Assembly: GCA_002049455.2 (NCBI GenBank)
Contig: KV918806.1
Location: 186,001-250,000, forward strand
Length of the DNA stretch: 64,000 nucleotides
Direction: 5' to 3'
DNA from: Porphyra umbilicalis
Taxonomy: Eukaryota > Rhodophyta > Bangiophyceae > Bangiales > Bangiaceae
Under the pieces are notes generated by a model. That model saw only the letters and a list, made by a program, of their open reading frames with translations, searched no databases and was not told where the DNA came from. The translations under genes and the position numbers were made by a program. This document shows positions 32,271 through 43,100 of the stretch, in pieces. The stretch's first letter is position 1, and each line of letters starts with the position of its first letter.

Positions 32271-32691
32271 GGTCCAGAGCAAGTAGCCCCTACAAATGAC
32301 TCCGCAAACGGCCTCCGTTCCTTGATGTCATGTGTCTTGTTGCACGAATATTTAGGACGTTGGTACGTAGTTTAAGGATTTTAATATACTTTAGTCGTCA
32401 TGGGAGCTTATTCGGAGATTTCTGCTGCCGGCAAGCGGCCGCCAGCGACCTGTGGACGGCGAGCGACGGCCGCTGTGTGGCCGACAGGCGGCCCCCAGCA
32501 GCCACCCCGCTTCTGTCAAACGCAGGGAGCACGCCCACAAACCAGCGACGTCACTGCGCACGCTCTCGACAGCTGACCGTCCGTACCGCGCTGACCCGAT
32601 CTTGTTCCACCCCGCTATTCTCCACACCGCAACCCCCCCTACGCGCCCCCGACACCTCAATACCCCTGGTGCATCTCTTCCTACCACGACA

Positions 32692-33291
32692 ATGGAGGCC
32701 GACCCCACCAACGGCGGTGTGGTGAGCCCCTCTCTCCGTGGGGCTCTTGTGCCCGCCACGGAGGGCTCGTCTATCCGTGCAGGCGCGGCCGCGGCAGGCA
32801 TGCCTGACACGCCTTGGGTGCGAGCTTCTGTCGGCATCATTGTATTTAGCTCATATTTGTTGTGGGGTTTCTTCTTGCTCGGAAACAGGATGTCGTCCGA
32901 ATATGTGAAAAACTACTTCGCAGCTGTTAGACATGATGGCCTGGGTAGGGTGCTACCTTTGTGGCTTACCCCAGGCGTTCTGCGGGGCCGCGCTGTATCA
33001 GGGCGTGCGGCTATCAGGGCGTGCGCGCCCCCCACCTCCGATACGCCCCCACCGCCTCCATCGTCACGGCCCGCAGACAAGCCCATCCATCCCCATCCAA
33101 GCCCATCCCCCATCCAAACGCGTTTTGGATGGGCGTTTTTGACCCATCTGGGAGACCCACCATTTTCCATCCAAACTCACTTTGGATGGGCTTCCTCGAC
33201 CGAGAGCCAGTCAAAAGTCATGGCATTATTGTGCAGCACAGCCGTTTCTTTTCGGCCCTCCTCACGGCCGCGGAGCAATTTCGCTATCTGA
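32692..33291 (+). CDS. Doubtful small ORF
   Basis: ATG in fair context (ACAATGG). The first roughly 45 residues read like protein. The next hydrophobic segment (GIIVFSSYLLWGFFLLG) could be a membrane helix. It could equally be a 75-base intron, because it is bounded by TGG/GTGCGAG and a pyrimidine-rich GAAACAG/G; splicing would end the protein soon after. The downstream part overlaps short inverted repeats and looks non-coding. No family recognised. Confidence 0.2.
   Translation: MEADPTNGGVVSPSLRGALVPATEGSSIRAGAAAAGMPDTPWVRASVGIIVFSSYLLWGFFLLGNRMSSEYVKNYFAAVRHDGLGRVLPLWLTPGVLRGRAVSGRAAIRACAPPTSDTPPPPPSSRPADKPIHPHPSPSPIQTRFGWAFLTHLGDPPFSIQTHFGWASSTESQSKVMALLCSTAVSFRPSSRPRSNFAI
33108..33191. 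repeat. Two CCATCCAAA/TTTGGATGG inverted pairs
   Basis: CCATCCAAA, CGCG, TTTTGGATGG, then about 30 bases later CCATCCAAA, CTCAC, TTTGGATGG. They are preceded by direct CCCATCC repeats. A local hairpin pair. Confidence 0.75.
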
Positions 33292-33479
33292 TTGGGCCAG
33301 CGATCCCGAGACGACACGGATGCTCACCAGACCGTTTTCCACTGGATTCGGCGCCATGGCTTACAGAGACCCCTGGTCTCCCGTCCAGAGGCTTTCGGCG
33401 CGGGCCGTGCTGGTGGTTTGCCCGGACGCGTGCCCCCGCGTCACCGCGCGTCCCCCGCCTCACCACACGGGCTCTTGAG

Positions 33480-34260
33480 TCGCGCCACCCTCCTCGGCGG
33501 CGGCGCGCCCCTCGGCGGCGCCACCCTCCTCGGCGGCGGCGCGCCCCTCGGCGGGGGCGCGCCCCTCGGCGGGGGCGCGTTCCTCAGCGGGGGCGCGCTC
33601 CTCGGTGGCGCCACCCTCCTCGGCGGCGGCGCGCTCCTCGGCGGCGGCGCGCTCCTCGGTGGCGGCGCGCCCCTCGGCGGCGGCGCGCCTGTCGGTGGCG
33701 GCGCGCCTGTCGGCGGCGGCGCGCCCCTCGGCGGCGGCGCGCCCGTCGGTGGCGGCGCGCCTGTCGGCGGCGGCGCGCCCCTCGGCGGCGGCGTGTTCCT
33801 CGGTGGCGTCACCCTCCTCGGCGGCGTCACCCTCCTCGTCGGCGGCGCGCACCTCGGCGTCGGCGTGCGACTGGGTGGCGGCGCGCGCCTTGGCGTCGGC
33901 GTGCTACTGGGTGGTGGCGCGCGCCTCGACGGCGGCGCGCTCCTCGGCGGCGGCGCACTCCTCGGTGGCGCCGCCCTCCTCGGCGGCGGCGCGCTCCTCG
34001 GCGGCGCCACCGTCCTACGTGGCGGCGCGCTCATCGGCGGCGGCGCGTGCATCGGCGGCGGCGCACGCCTCGGCGTCGGCGTGCTACTGGGTGGCGGCGC
34101 GCTCCTCGGCGGCGGCGCGCTCCTCGGCGGCGGCGCGCGCCTCGGTGTCGGCGTGCTGCTGGGTGGCGGCGCGCTCCTCGGCGGTGGCGCGCTCCTCGGC
34201 GGCGGCGTGCTCCTTGGGCGCGCCGCGCTTCTCGGCCTCGCCGCGCTCGTCGACCACGCC
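33480..34260. repeat. 18-bp minisatellite (GGCGGCGCGCTCCTC-type)
   Basis: About 43 units of an 18-base motif over some 780 bases, diverging slowly along the array. All three plus frames are open through it, encoding GGGALL-, SSAAAR- or RRRRAP-type hexapeptide repeats, and minus frames are largely open too. An open frame here is therefore not evidence of a gene. Longest frame 32961-34463. Confidence 0.85.
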
Positions 34261-34577
34261 GCGCTCCTCCGCCGCGTCGACCTCTACCTATGGTGTCGGT
34301 GGCGGGGGCGTCTTTGGAGGCGCGATGGCCACAAGGCGGCGGCGGCAAGAGTCTCGGAGGGCGCACATGGTTGTTGTGCGTGGTGTGCGAGTGGCGGAGG
34401 TGCACTTTTGCATGCCGCGGCGCTCTGTACTCTGCCTTAGGAGCAGCGGGTGGGATTGGGTAGAGGGACGATGACGGGGACTCTGCCGCCGGTGCGCCAA
34501 AGCCATATGACATGCATTCATGGTCAGAGGTGTTGTCCGTTGGACAGAACGTTGGACGGCAGCAAGCAAGGAGCACT

Positions 34578-37205
34578 TTACTTGATATCCCACGGAAAGA
34601 ACACGTTCAGAAAGAACCGCATTTCTAGACGTTCTTGCAGTGGCCCGTCCATCTCGGGAGCGTCCGCGTTAATGCCCTTGCGAGCGGCGAGGTCCGCAAA
34701 ATCAGGGAAGACAAACGCGAGCCGCCGGACATGCTGCACAGGGACGAGCCGCAGCGTCACGTCTGACGCGTTGTTGGCGACATGCCACTTGAGACGCACG
34801 CACCCGCGCGCGTCAAACGGGCAGAGCGGCTCGGCCGGAACGCGCTCCATCGCGACGAGGATGACGGCATCTCCCTTCGGACCCCTGATGATGGCACGGA
34901 GCTCTCCGATACACAGCTTGGATTCGTTGCCGCCAGGGTAGTACAGCACGGCGTCGTACTATGGGGCACCGAGGTAGTCCTCGGCTGCTCTTAACATCTG
35001 CTGCACATGCGTACCACACTCAAACCGCGCTTGTATGGGCGTGCGGGTTGCCACACGGACCTTGCGACTGGATGACATCCTCAGGAGCGCCCCGACATTG
35101 GCCAAGTCGGGGCGCCGCGCCAAGTCTCCAACCATCACGTTGGAGATGTTGTACATCCGCTTCTTTCGTAGACGCTCGGCCTCTAACGCCTGGCGGCCGG
35201 AGTCCAGCCCCGTCCCGCGCAGTGAGGCTGCCGCTGCAGGCGCCCCATTGACCGCCGTCGCGTCATCTTGGAGAGTCGTCGTCCCTGCGGGTGTGGCCGC
35301 CGCCGCCCGAGTTGCCGCCGCAGTTGACGCCCTATCGTCCCTGGCAGCGGCGTCCCCCGTTGCCGCGCGCTGCTCCAGCCCCCGTCGATCACGTTCAGCT
35401 TCCCAAGCAGCGGACGCTGCCGCGTCTTCTTTCGAGTGACGGGAGAGAATGCCACGCGCGCCATGCGCGTGGACTACGAGCTGCCGCGTTAACGTGCGCG
35501 CGTCTTTGTTTGTGCGGGTGTAGTAGGGCTTTTTCGCCTTGTGCTCGCTTTCGTTGACAGCGGTGTTGCAGTTTTGCACGTTGGCGTGCCACTTGATGAC
35601 GTCGGCAATGTGACAAAGCAGCTTGTGCATCTTGACGGATGCAATGTGCCCGAGGATGGGCGTCACGAACTTGTTGACGGAGGCCTTGGCCTGCTCGCCA
35701 ATGCCGACACCCTCCGTCAGCGTCATGGGTGGCGGCTTCGCGGATGTTGTTCGACCCGCAATACGGGTGTAAAGCACCGGGTACTCCGCGAACATCGATG
35801 TGACAGCTACATCTACGGGGGTGTCACCCCATACCTGATGGTACGCCGGCCAGTCAAAGACAAAGTTCTTCCCTACCTTAGCAGCGACATCGTCGCCGTC
35901 CGCCTCGTAGCCTTTCGCATTGTTGAACTCCTCTGCTGTCGCACGCTCCGCCTCGTGCTCTGCCGCGAGCGCGCGGCCAGCGTCCTCGCAGCCTTCGGCG
36001 CCAAAGAGCCCAGCCACGATTAAAGCCATGATAGAGACCCCGTCTCTTTGCTGCTTTCCCGTGAATACGGCCTGCTTTTCGTTGGCTCTGACAATGTACC
36101 TGCAAAGAAAAGCGAAGCAGAGAAGGGGCGTGTACAATGAAGAGTGAAACACAGCGAATGAGCACACATGAGACACAGAACTGTACCTGGAAATAGAGAG
36201 GACGAGCATGCGGGTGCGCTCGGGGTGTGTCATGGACACCAAAAATTGTTACAAGAGCAAGGAGTGCGACACGGCAATGCGCCGCGACGTAACCGGGTGG
36301 TGTTCGGCAGGCTTTGCTGCGGCGACCCAAGCTCAGCAGCCGCCGAAACGCAACGCGGCGTGGCTGTGCCCGATCCAGCCGGTGGTTTTTTGCCTTTGCA
36401 CAAATAAGGAAACACACGCACGAGGCGATGCACCAACATTCGAGTGACACCAAGATCCAGCACCTGGAAAGCGAACGTAAGGAGGAATTTCGTCTCCACC
36501 GGAGGAGAGCAGTGCAATGCGTTAGATGGCGCTTGCGAAGAGAAAGGGTACACGGTTGGCAGATGTAGCTGGGTGGAGCATCCACCACTCCACTCATGCA
36601 CACACGCAAAAAAAGACGGAAAACGTACATGCAGCACATCGAACCCGATCATCTTGTAGAGCAGAGTCGGTGCCTTGCCAAGGCCGGCCACGCCAGCGAG
36701 GCCAGGAACGCCGCCCGAAGTTGAATCCATGGTGATGAGCGCGACTCGCCGCTGCCGCTGCCGCTGCCGCCGCGTGTGCTCATACGCCTCAACTTGGTTG
36801 GAAAGCGTGTTGATGACATTGCGGTCCTCCGCGCCGACCACCTGGGGCGCTCCGATTAAGTCAATCTTGGCCATGCACGTCGTGCACGAATACGTGCACT
36901 GGCCGCCCTTGAGTCCGAGCACCGCCCTCTCCTCTGGCTGGTCGCAGATGTACAACAGTACGCCGGGGAAGGCCAGAGCCTCCTGGCCGTTGGCCTTGAC
37001 GTGGAAGCCAATATGGCTCCGCCCTATCACGTGGGTGAACGCGGCATATATCACCCTCTGCAAGATCCCGCACCGACGAATGCGAGCTCGCTCGTCTGCC
37101 CCCGGCTCTTGCAGCTTCCGCACAATCGGGACGTACGCAACGGTTACCCATTCGACTACACCCGACACGTCATTGACGAGACGCACGCGTACGGGGTACA
37201 GCTTG
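34578..37205 (-). pseudogene. TNP2-like transposase A (CACTA/Plavaka-type), truncated
   Basis: DDE-type transposase for cut-and-paste movement. Read from the right: LAHKLYPVRVRLVND, CDQPEERAVLGLKGGQCTYS with CTTC (a cysteine pair), YKMIGFDVLH, then across a GT-AG intron (36464-36628) VLDLGVTRMLVHRLVRVFPYLC. A second intron (36100-36186) joins LVLSISR to YIVRANEKQ. The C-terminal conserved block is VKMHKLLCHIADVIKWHA and NTAVNESEHKAKKPYYTRTNKD, typical of TNP2/Plavaka relatives. The frame meets TAG at 34959-34961, then stays open in the same frame to 34578 with plausible protein (ELRAIIRGPKGDAVILV). The usual N-terminal several hundred residues are absent, because the frame ends at about 37215, where the next gene begins on the other strand. 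Probably inactive. Confidence 0.75.
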
Positions 37206-37216
37206 TGTGCTAAGCC

Positions 37217-38375
37217 ATGTGGAACGAACAGTACAGCTTAAAGCGTTGCTTTGGGGGGGTCAAGCGCTCCCTCCCTCTTGCTTCCCGCCCAGCCCCGTCG
37301 CCCGCCCCATCTGGCGCCCTGCCATCTGCTCCGATCCTCAACGCTAGAGCCTTGCCTCGTGCACCCCCCGCCAATGCACCAGCTGCGTCGAGCACGCGCC
37401 GGCGGCCGCCCGGGCGGCCACTCCAGCCTCCTGCGAAGCGCCTCCGCCGCACGACCAGCCACGATGGGGACCCGCAGTCGGTCACAACTGTTACAACTTT
37501 TGCGCCGCCAACGCCGGGTGGTGCGCCGTCTTTGCCAATGGCGTCTGGAGCAAGCGATGGCCTGAACGCTCTGCCGGGAACAGTGGAACCTGTCGTGCCG
37601 CTGTTTTTCTTTCCGGCGCGCGCCGAAAGGCGGCTCCAGCTGTCAACAGCGGATATCGGGTCGCTGGCAGAGGGCGAGGACATGTCCAAGCGCATGACGG
37701 ATGGCATGCTGCTGTGGCTTTTATACTGGGCTGACAGCGGTGGAGTGCACGGTGGCCTCCGCGTTCTCTCCGCGCTCGACGCAGAGGACGTGAAGGACGC
37801 CGTGACTGATGACTGCCTGATCGTCAATAGGGCGGCCAAAGTGTTACTTGACCGCCTTGTGTTCGGGGGGGGCACGGTCATCATGCCAGTGTACAGCGGT
37901 CGGGGATGGTCGGGCTTGGTCGTGCGCCAACTCCATTTGGTCGTTTCCGCCGTCGTGCAGACCGTGGTCGGTCGTGATGCAGCTCCCGTTCATGGCGCCG
38001 CAGTTGCGCTGATCAACACCTGCGAGACCAGGGGCGGCGCGCAAGTCGACTTTGACATTGTGGACGGCCTCTTCCGGTCGTTGAGTGCTGCGATTTGTCA
38101 AACCCACCTACATACCAGGAACTCACTCCGAATGCGGATGCGTGTCAACGGGTGCCTGCCGATGCGTTTGCCAGTGCGCCGTGTGGCGATTCCCGGAGGA
38201 GAGGTTTCTGACACAGCGGACCACCTCCTGGCACACGTGTCTTTGCCGCATTCGGCCAAACCACAAGCAGCAGCAGACCTGCTACGTCGTGACAGTGGGC
38301 CCCAATGGCAAAAGACCCATGCCCCTCGGCGCTTTTGTGGCCTTGTTCGACGCATCGTGCACGCCCACTGACCCG
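37217..38375 (+). CDS. Ulp1-like (degenerate?) region upstream of the JmjC gene
   Basis: ATG at 37217; the open frame runs to 38371 (384 codons). A basic Pro/Ala-rich N-terminus is followed from about residue 130 by a pattern like the start of an Ulp1 domain: LSTADIGSLAEGE, RMTDGMLLWLLYW, DDCLIVNRAAKVLLDRLV, VIMPVYSGRGWSGLVVRQ. Where active Ulp1 has His-Trp it has Gly-Trp. A possible Cys box (GTHSECGC, about 38110) lies in a different frame, so a splice or frameshift is needed near 38085. That second frame (38085-38420) continues to PMPLGAFVALFDASCTPTDP and points into the JmjC gene. It could be the N-terminal part of one Ulp1-JmjC protein. Family assignment tentative. Confidence 0.45.
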
Positions 38376-38398
38376 GTGATGAGATTTTTCTTGAGCAG

Positions 38399-41300
38399 GA
38401 GCCCGGCGAGGAGCTGTTGAACGGCTACGATCTCTCGGAGGATGAGGCCGCCGACGGCGAAGAGGCGCTTAAAGACTTGACGGATGACGAAGACGGTTCC
38501 CGTGACAACAGTGCGCATAACGGCCGTCGCAAGGGCGACAGCAGTGGAGGAATAAGACGCAGTCAAGATAGTGACAGTGTCGGGGATGGCGGTGGTGGGA
38601 TCGACAATTGCAACGGACGAGGCCAAGATGACGGCGTCGAAAACGGGTTTCGGACTGATGCGCATCTCGTGCTCGGAGGTTCCCCTCAGGGGTGTTCGAG
38701 AAACGTCCCTCGTGCGGGCATCGACGACGCACGGGGGCCTGGTGGCGGTACTGCTGCTACACACGCTCTAGGAGGCGCTGTGGTTAGTGTGCACGATCAC
38801 GATCGTCGCGACAATGGTGGGTACAGGCGCCACAGGGAAGTGGAGGCACCGCTGAGAGGTGCAGGCGTTGATGCCCGCGCTCGTTCTGGCGCTGCCGGTG
38901 GTGTGGTTGCTCAAGATGGACGCGACAATGGCGACGATAATGCAGGTGAGGCACGGGGACTCGTCGGTGCAAGCGTTGATGCACGCGCTCGTGCTGGTGC
39001 TCCCGTTGGTGTGGGTGCTCAAGATGGACCCGACGATGGTGGCGATGGTGCAGCGGCGGTACGCGAACTTGGAGATGCACGCGTTGATGCACGTGCAGGT
39101 CCTGGTGGTGCCGATGATGTGGTTGCTCAAGATGGACCCGACGATGGTGGTGGTGGTGGAGTGGCGGTACCTAGACTTGGTGGTGCAGCCATACATGCAC
39201 GTGCTCGTGCTGGTGCTCCAGTTGGTGTGGTTGCTCAAGATGGACGCGACGCTGGTGGCGATGGTGCAGCGGCGGTTCGCGGACTTGGTCGTGCACGCGT
39301 TGATGCACGCGCTCGTGCTGGTGCTCCCGTTGGTGTGGTTGCTCAAGATGGACCCGACGATGGTGGTGGTGGTGGAGTGGCGGTACGCGGACTTGGTGAT
39401 GCACACATTGGTGCACGCGGTCGTGGTCGTGCTGCCGATGATGTGGCTGCTCAAGATGGACGCGACGATGGCGGCGATTATGCAGCGGCTGTACGCGGAA
39501 TTGGTGGTGCAAGCGTTTATGCACACGCTCGTGCTCGTGGTGCCGATAATGTGGTTGCTCATGATGAACGCGGCGATGGTCGCGATGGAGCAGAGGCGGT
39601 ACCCAGACTTGGTGGTGCAGCCATTCTTGCACGTGCTCGTGCTGGTGCTCCCGTTGGTGTGGTTGCTCAAGATGGACGCAACGATGGTGGCGATGGTGCA
39701 GCGGCGGTTCGTGGACTTGGTCGTGCACGCGTTGATGCACGCGCTCGTGCTGGTGCTCCCGTTGGTGTGGTTGCTCAAGATGGACCCGACGATGGTGGTG
39801 GTGGTGGAGTGGCGGTACGCGGACTTGGTGATGCACACATTGGTGCACGCGGTCGTGGTCGGGCTGCGGATGATGTAGTTGCTCAAGATGGACGCAACGA
39901 TAATGGTGGTGCTGCAGTGGAGGTACAGAGACTTGGTGGTGCAGCCATTCATGCACGTGCTCGTGCTGGTGCTCCAGTTGGTGTGGTTGCTCAAGATGGT
40001 AGTGGCAATCGTGGTGGTGATGCAGTGGATGCACGGAGACGTGGTTGTGCAAGCGTTGATGCACGTGCTCGTGCTGGTGCTCCCGATTGTGTGGTTGCCC
40101 AAGGTGTACACGACAAAAATGGCGGTTGCGCAGTGGGGGTACCCGGACTTGATCATGCAGCCATTGATGTACGCGCTCGTGGTGGTGCTGCGGTTGGTGT
40201 TGTCGCTCCAGAGGGACCCGAACATGGTGCCGGTGATGGAATGGAGGCACGGGGACTCGTTGATGCAGCCGTTGACGCCCGCGCTCGTGGTGCTGCTCTC
40301 GTTGGTGTTGTTGCACAAAACGGACGCGACAATGGTGGCGGTGGTGAATTGCAATCACAAAGACGCGCTCGTGCTGCCGTTCACGCACGCGCTCGTGGTG
40401 GTGCTGCCGTTGGTATGGTGACTCGAGATCGACACGACACTCGTGGTGAAGGACATGGCCAAGACGGCAGAGGCGGCGACGGTGGTCGGGTGCTTGAGCA
40501 AGACGGGCGTCGTCCCGCCGCCGCCGACGGCGGTGATGATGTGCATGCACGACGAATCACTGGCGCTGCCGCCGATGCACAGGCTCTCGGTGGCGCTGCC
40601 GTTGGTATGATACCTCATGTTCGACGCGACGATGGCTGTGCACGGCGTTACCCCGTTGGAGGGCCTAGCACAGGAGTCCGTGGCATTGCCGAAGAACCAT
40701 GGTGTGGTGCCGCCGCGGGAGTCGGTCTTTTGGTCGGTGATCTTTCTTTGCTGTGCGAGGCTCTTGCCTCACGGCGCGATGATCAGTTGTTTTGCTTTGA
40801 TGCAGATGACAGAAACGTCTTGGCCGGCACTCTCTTCTCAAACCACTTTGCCAGAGGAATTGAAGGAGTCCCTAGCGCAACGCTCGCAGCGATACAGAGC
40901 ATACAGAAACCTGGGGCTGCCGGAAAAGACCCTACATCGCCGAAGAAACTCCACGAGCACATGCCGGGTACCAGCGGAGAAGGTCCTGACGCCACTGTTC
41001 GCAGGAAAGTTGCCATGGTTGCGGGCGGGGAGCCCAAGGACGCACACGGTGGTGACAAAGTGTCTGCGCTAGTGCTTGAGTCTCCAACGCGACGTGCCAA
41101 GAATTTCTACTCCGTTCCTGTGACTGAGATACATTCTGTTCCTGAGTTGGGATTGCACGGACTGATTCGGTCGAATAGTGCATCATTCAGGCAATTTGGC
41201 GCGCACGTGTTCCGAATAGTAGCACGCGGGAGGCGCCCCGTCTCTAGTCGACTGCCAAAGCGACATTGCGGGGACAAGCTCAGAGTGCGCGTTCAAACCT

Positions 41301-42847
41301 TTCCGCAGTTCCCTACCATTATGTGCGACTTATTCTCTGGTAGGCCTGCGTCTGACCTGAGCGTCAAGCGCAAAGACTTGAGGGCACAGCTGCCATCAGA
41401 AAGGGAAAAGCGAATGTCAGGTGCGGAACTCAGAGCCAAAGTCGGTGAGAGTGCAAACGCCCTTCAAGCCGCATACCGGGACTTCGGTGTGACGCGCTTC
41501 CTTGCCAGTGTGAACGATCCCAGCACGACTTGGGTGCGACGAGTCACAGCTGCCGGCATAAGGAGGGCCGTGATCGGTGGAGCCCTTGATCCTGTAGATG
41601 TGTACTATCTTTCAGACCTTTCACCTGAAGACAAGGATGGGTGCTGTAGGAGTCTGGGCGACCCTGCGTGTACTGCCCATGCCGAGTCTTGCCCGCCTCG
41701 TCAGCGAGTTGAGAACCCTCGCACATTGAATCACCACACTATGCTCAGTGCAGCGTCCACATACGAAGGTATCAACACGAGCTTGCTGTACATTGGGTCC
41801 CAAGGCTCTCACTGTAGCTGGCACGTTGAGGACAGTCTGTTGCAATCATGTTCGTACTTGCACGCCGGAGCGAGCAAGTTTTGGTGGTGTATTCCGGCGT
41901 CGGAACGCCCTCTCGCCGAGCGCGTGATGCGAGAGCTTATGGACCCGGTTGTATTGGAAGCGGCCGGAGGTGACGTATGGACAGTTCTTGCTGTAAAGGC
42001 GTGCTTGTGGCCTGCAACGCTCTTTCTGGCTCGTGGTGTACGAGTTGGATTCCACAAGATGGAGCCTGAGGACTTTGTTTTCACGGGTTACGGCGTCCTT
42101 CTCAGCGGCTTCAATGGGGGACCAAACGTGGCCTCCGCCGTGAACACTGTCTTTACAGCCTGGTTTTCTTACGCGTTGGAACACGCAGAGCACTGGCGCA
42201 ATAAGCTGACTATCCACATCCTTTTTGAAAAGCTGCTGGTGCTTGCGGCTTAGAAGCTCGCTGATGGGGAATGGTGGTGCGGCGACGCGAAGACGTATCA
42301 GGCGTCAGAGCCAGAACAGTTCCAACGGGATATCAAAGTCATGGTGTCTTACCTAGGAAAGTACCTTGACGACACGCAGGCTTTTTTGGACATGGGACCA
42401 GACACAGACTGAGCTGGCAGGAAGGCCACCATCGTCGACATGATGCGGGCGTCCATGGGCGTGACAAAGTTTATCGTGGACAACTACATACAGCCGAAAG
42501 GGACACCCTTGGTCCTGCCCAATGAGGATACGGGATCAGTCACAGACTATTCAGTTGATGGCACTTCTTGCCCTCATTGCGCTGTAGTCGTTTGGCTCTC
42601 GGTCATTGTCTGCTCAACGTGCATTGAACAGCTAGGAGAAGAAGCTGGACCTACTGCTCCTCTGTGCTGCCTGCGCTGCGCACCGACCATGTTCAGGATC
42701 GAGCACGATCGACTTCGCCAGGGCTCTCCGGCGCAGAGGCGTCTCATGGGTTGCCATGCTCCGGTGGTGGTGCAGCGGCTCTCGAACAGCTCCGTGTACC
42801 TCTTGGTGGATGAATTGAAGAAGCTGTCAGTGGGACGTTCTGCATGA
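38399..42847 (+). CDS. JmjC-domain protein with 36-residue repeats and C5HC2-like tail
   Basis: Relative of KDM4/JMJ706-type histone lysine demethylases. Open from about 38399 to TAG at 42251-42253. Acidic N-terminus (DLSEDEAADGEE); about 14 tandem 36-residue repeats (38.88-40.44 kb); a linker; then JmjC: GINTSLLYIG, CSWHVEDSLLQS, SYLHAGASKFWW, SGFNGGPN. Counting from 38417, iron ligands His1136 and Glu1138 are present and the cosubstrate Lys is kept. The distal His (GYHAGFN in KDM4) is Leu1229 and the Asn of INYLH is Ser, so demethylation is doubtful. After the TAG the same frame runs on through TGA (42410-42412) to 42847 with a C5HC2-like finger (CPHC, CSTC, CCLRC). The tail is thus separated by two in-frame stops. 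It sits between two TNP2-like transposases, and element cargo is the likely origin. Confidence 0.8.
38880..40440 (+). repeat. 108-bp coding tandem repeat in the JmjC gene
   Basis: CTCAAGATGGA recurs at 38910, 39018, 39126 and 39234 and onward, an exact 108-base period for about 14 units that alternate between two or three subtypes. In the JmjC frame each unit is 36 residues of the type VDARARAGAPVGVVAQDG plus a Gly/Asp linker. Two other frames are also open over long stretches, as expected from a period divisible by three. Confidence 0.9.
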
Positions 42848-43100
42848 GCGATGTCATTTGTGTTTTTTCTATGCTTCTTGCTTTGGATTCTCCATGCGCA
42901 CTATGTATGTTTCTTCGTACTGCCTCACGTTGCTGGCTGTCACACATAGGCTGTTGTAATATTCATCAACTTCTTCTCATTTGCTCTTGAGTCCATCATA
43001 GGTCCCTTGCTCGTTGTTTTTGGTGCAGTACAGTATTCAAAACATGAGCCGAGTCTGACGTACACGTCAGAGAGGAAAAAAATACACAAGTCACTCTCAG

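Larger units (their letters stand above)
31919..32691. other. Gene-poor spacer with short repeats
   Basis: Holds two copies of GGGTTGGATCGTGTA (about 32048-32090), a tRNA-like remnant, repeats of TATCAGGGCGTGCGGCT and a perfect hairpin, each noted separately. No convincing protein gene. Confidence 0.45.

Noticed and set aside
38768-40550. Long minus-strand frames (Thr/Ser- and His-rich)
   Set aside because: Antisense shadows of the 108-bp repeat. A period divisible by three keeps all frames open.
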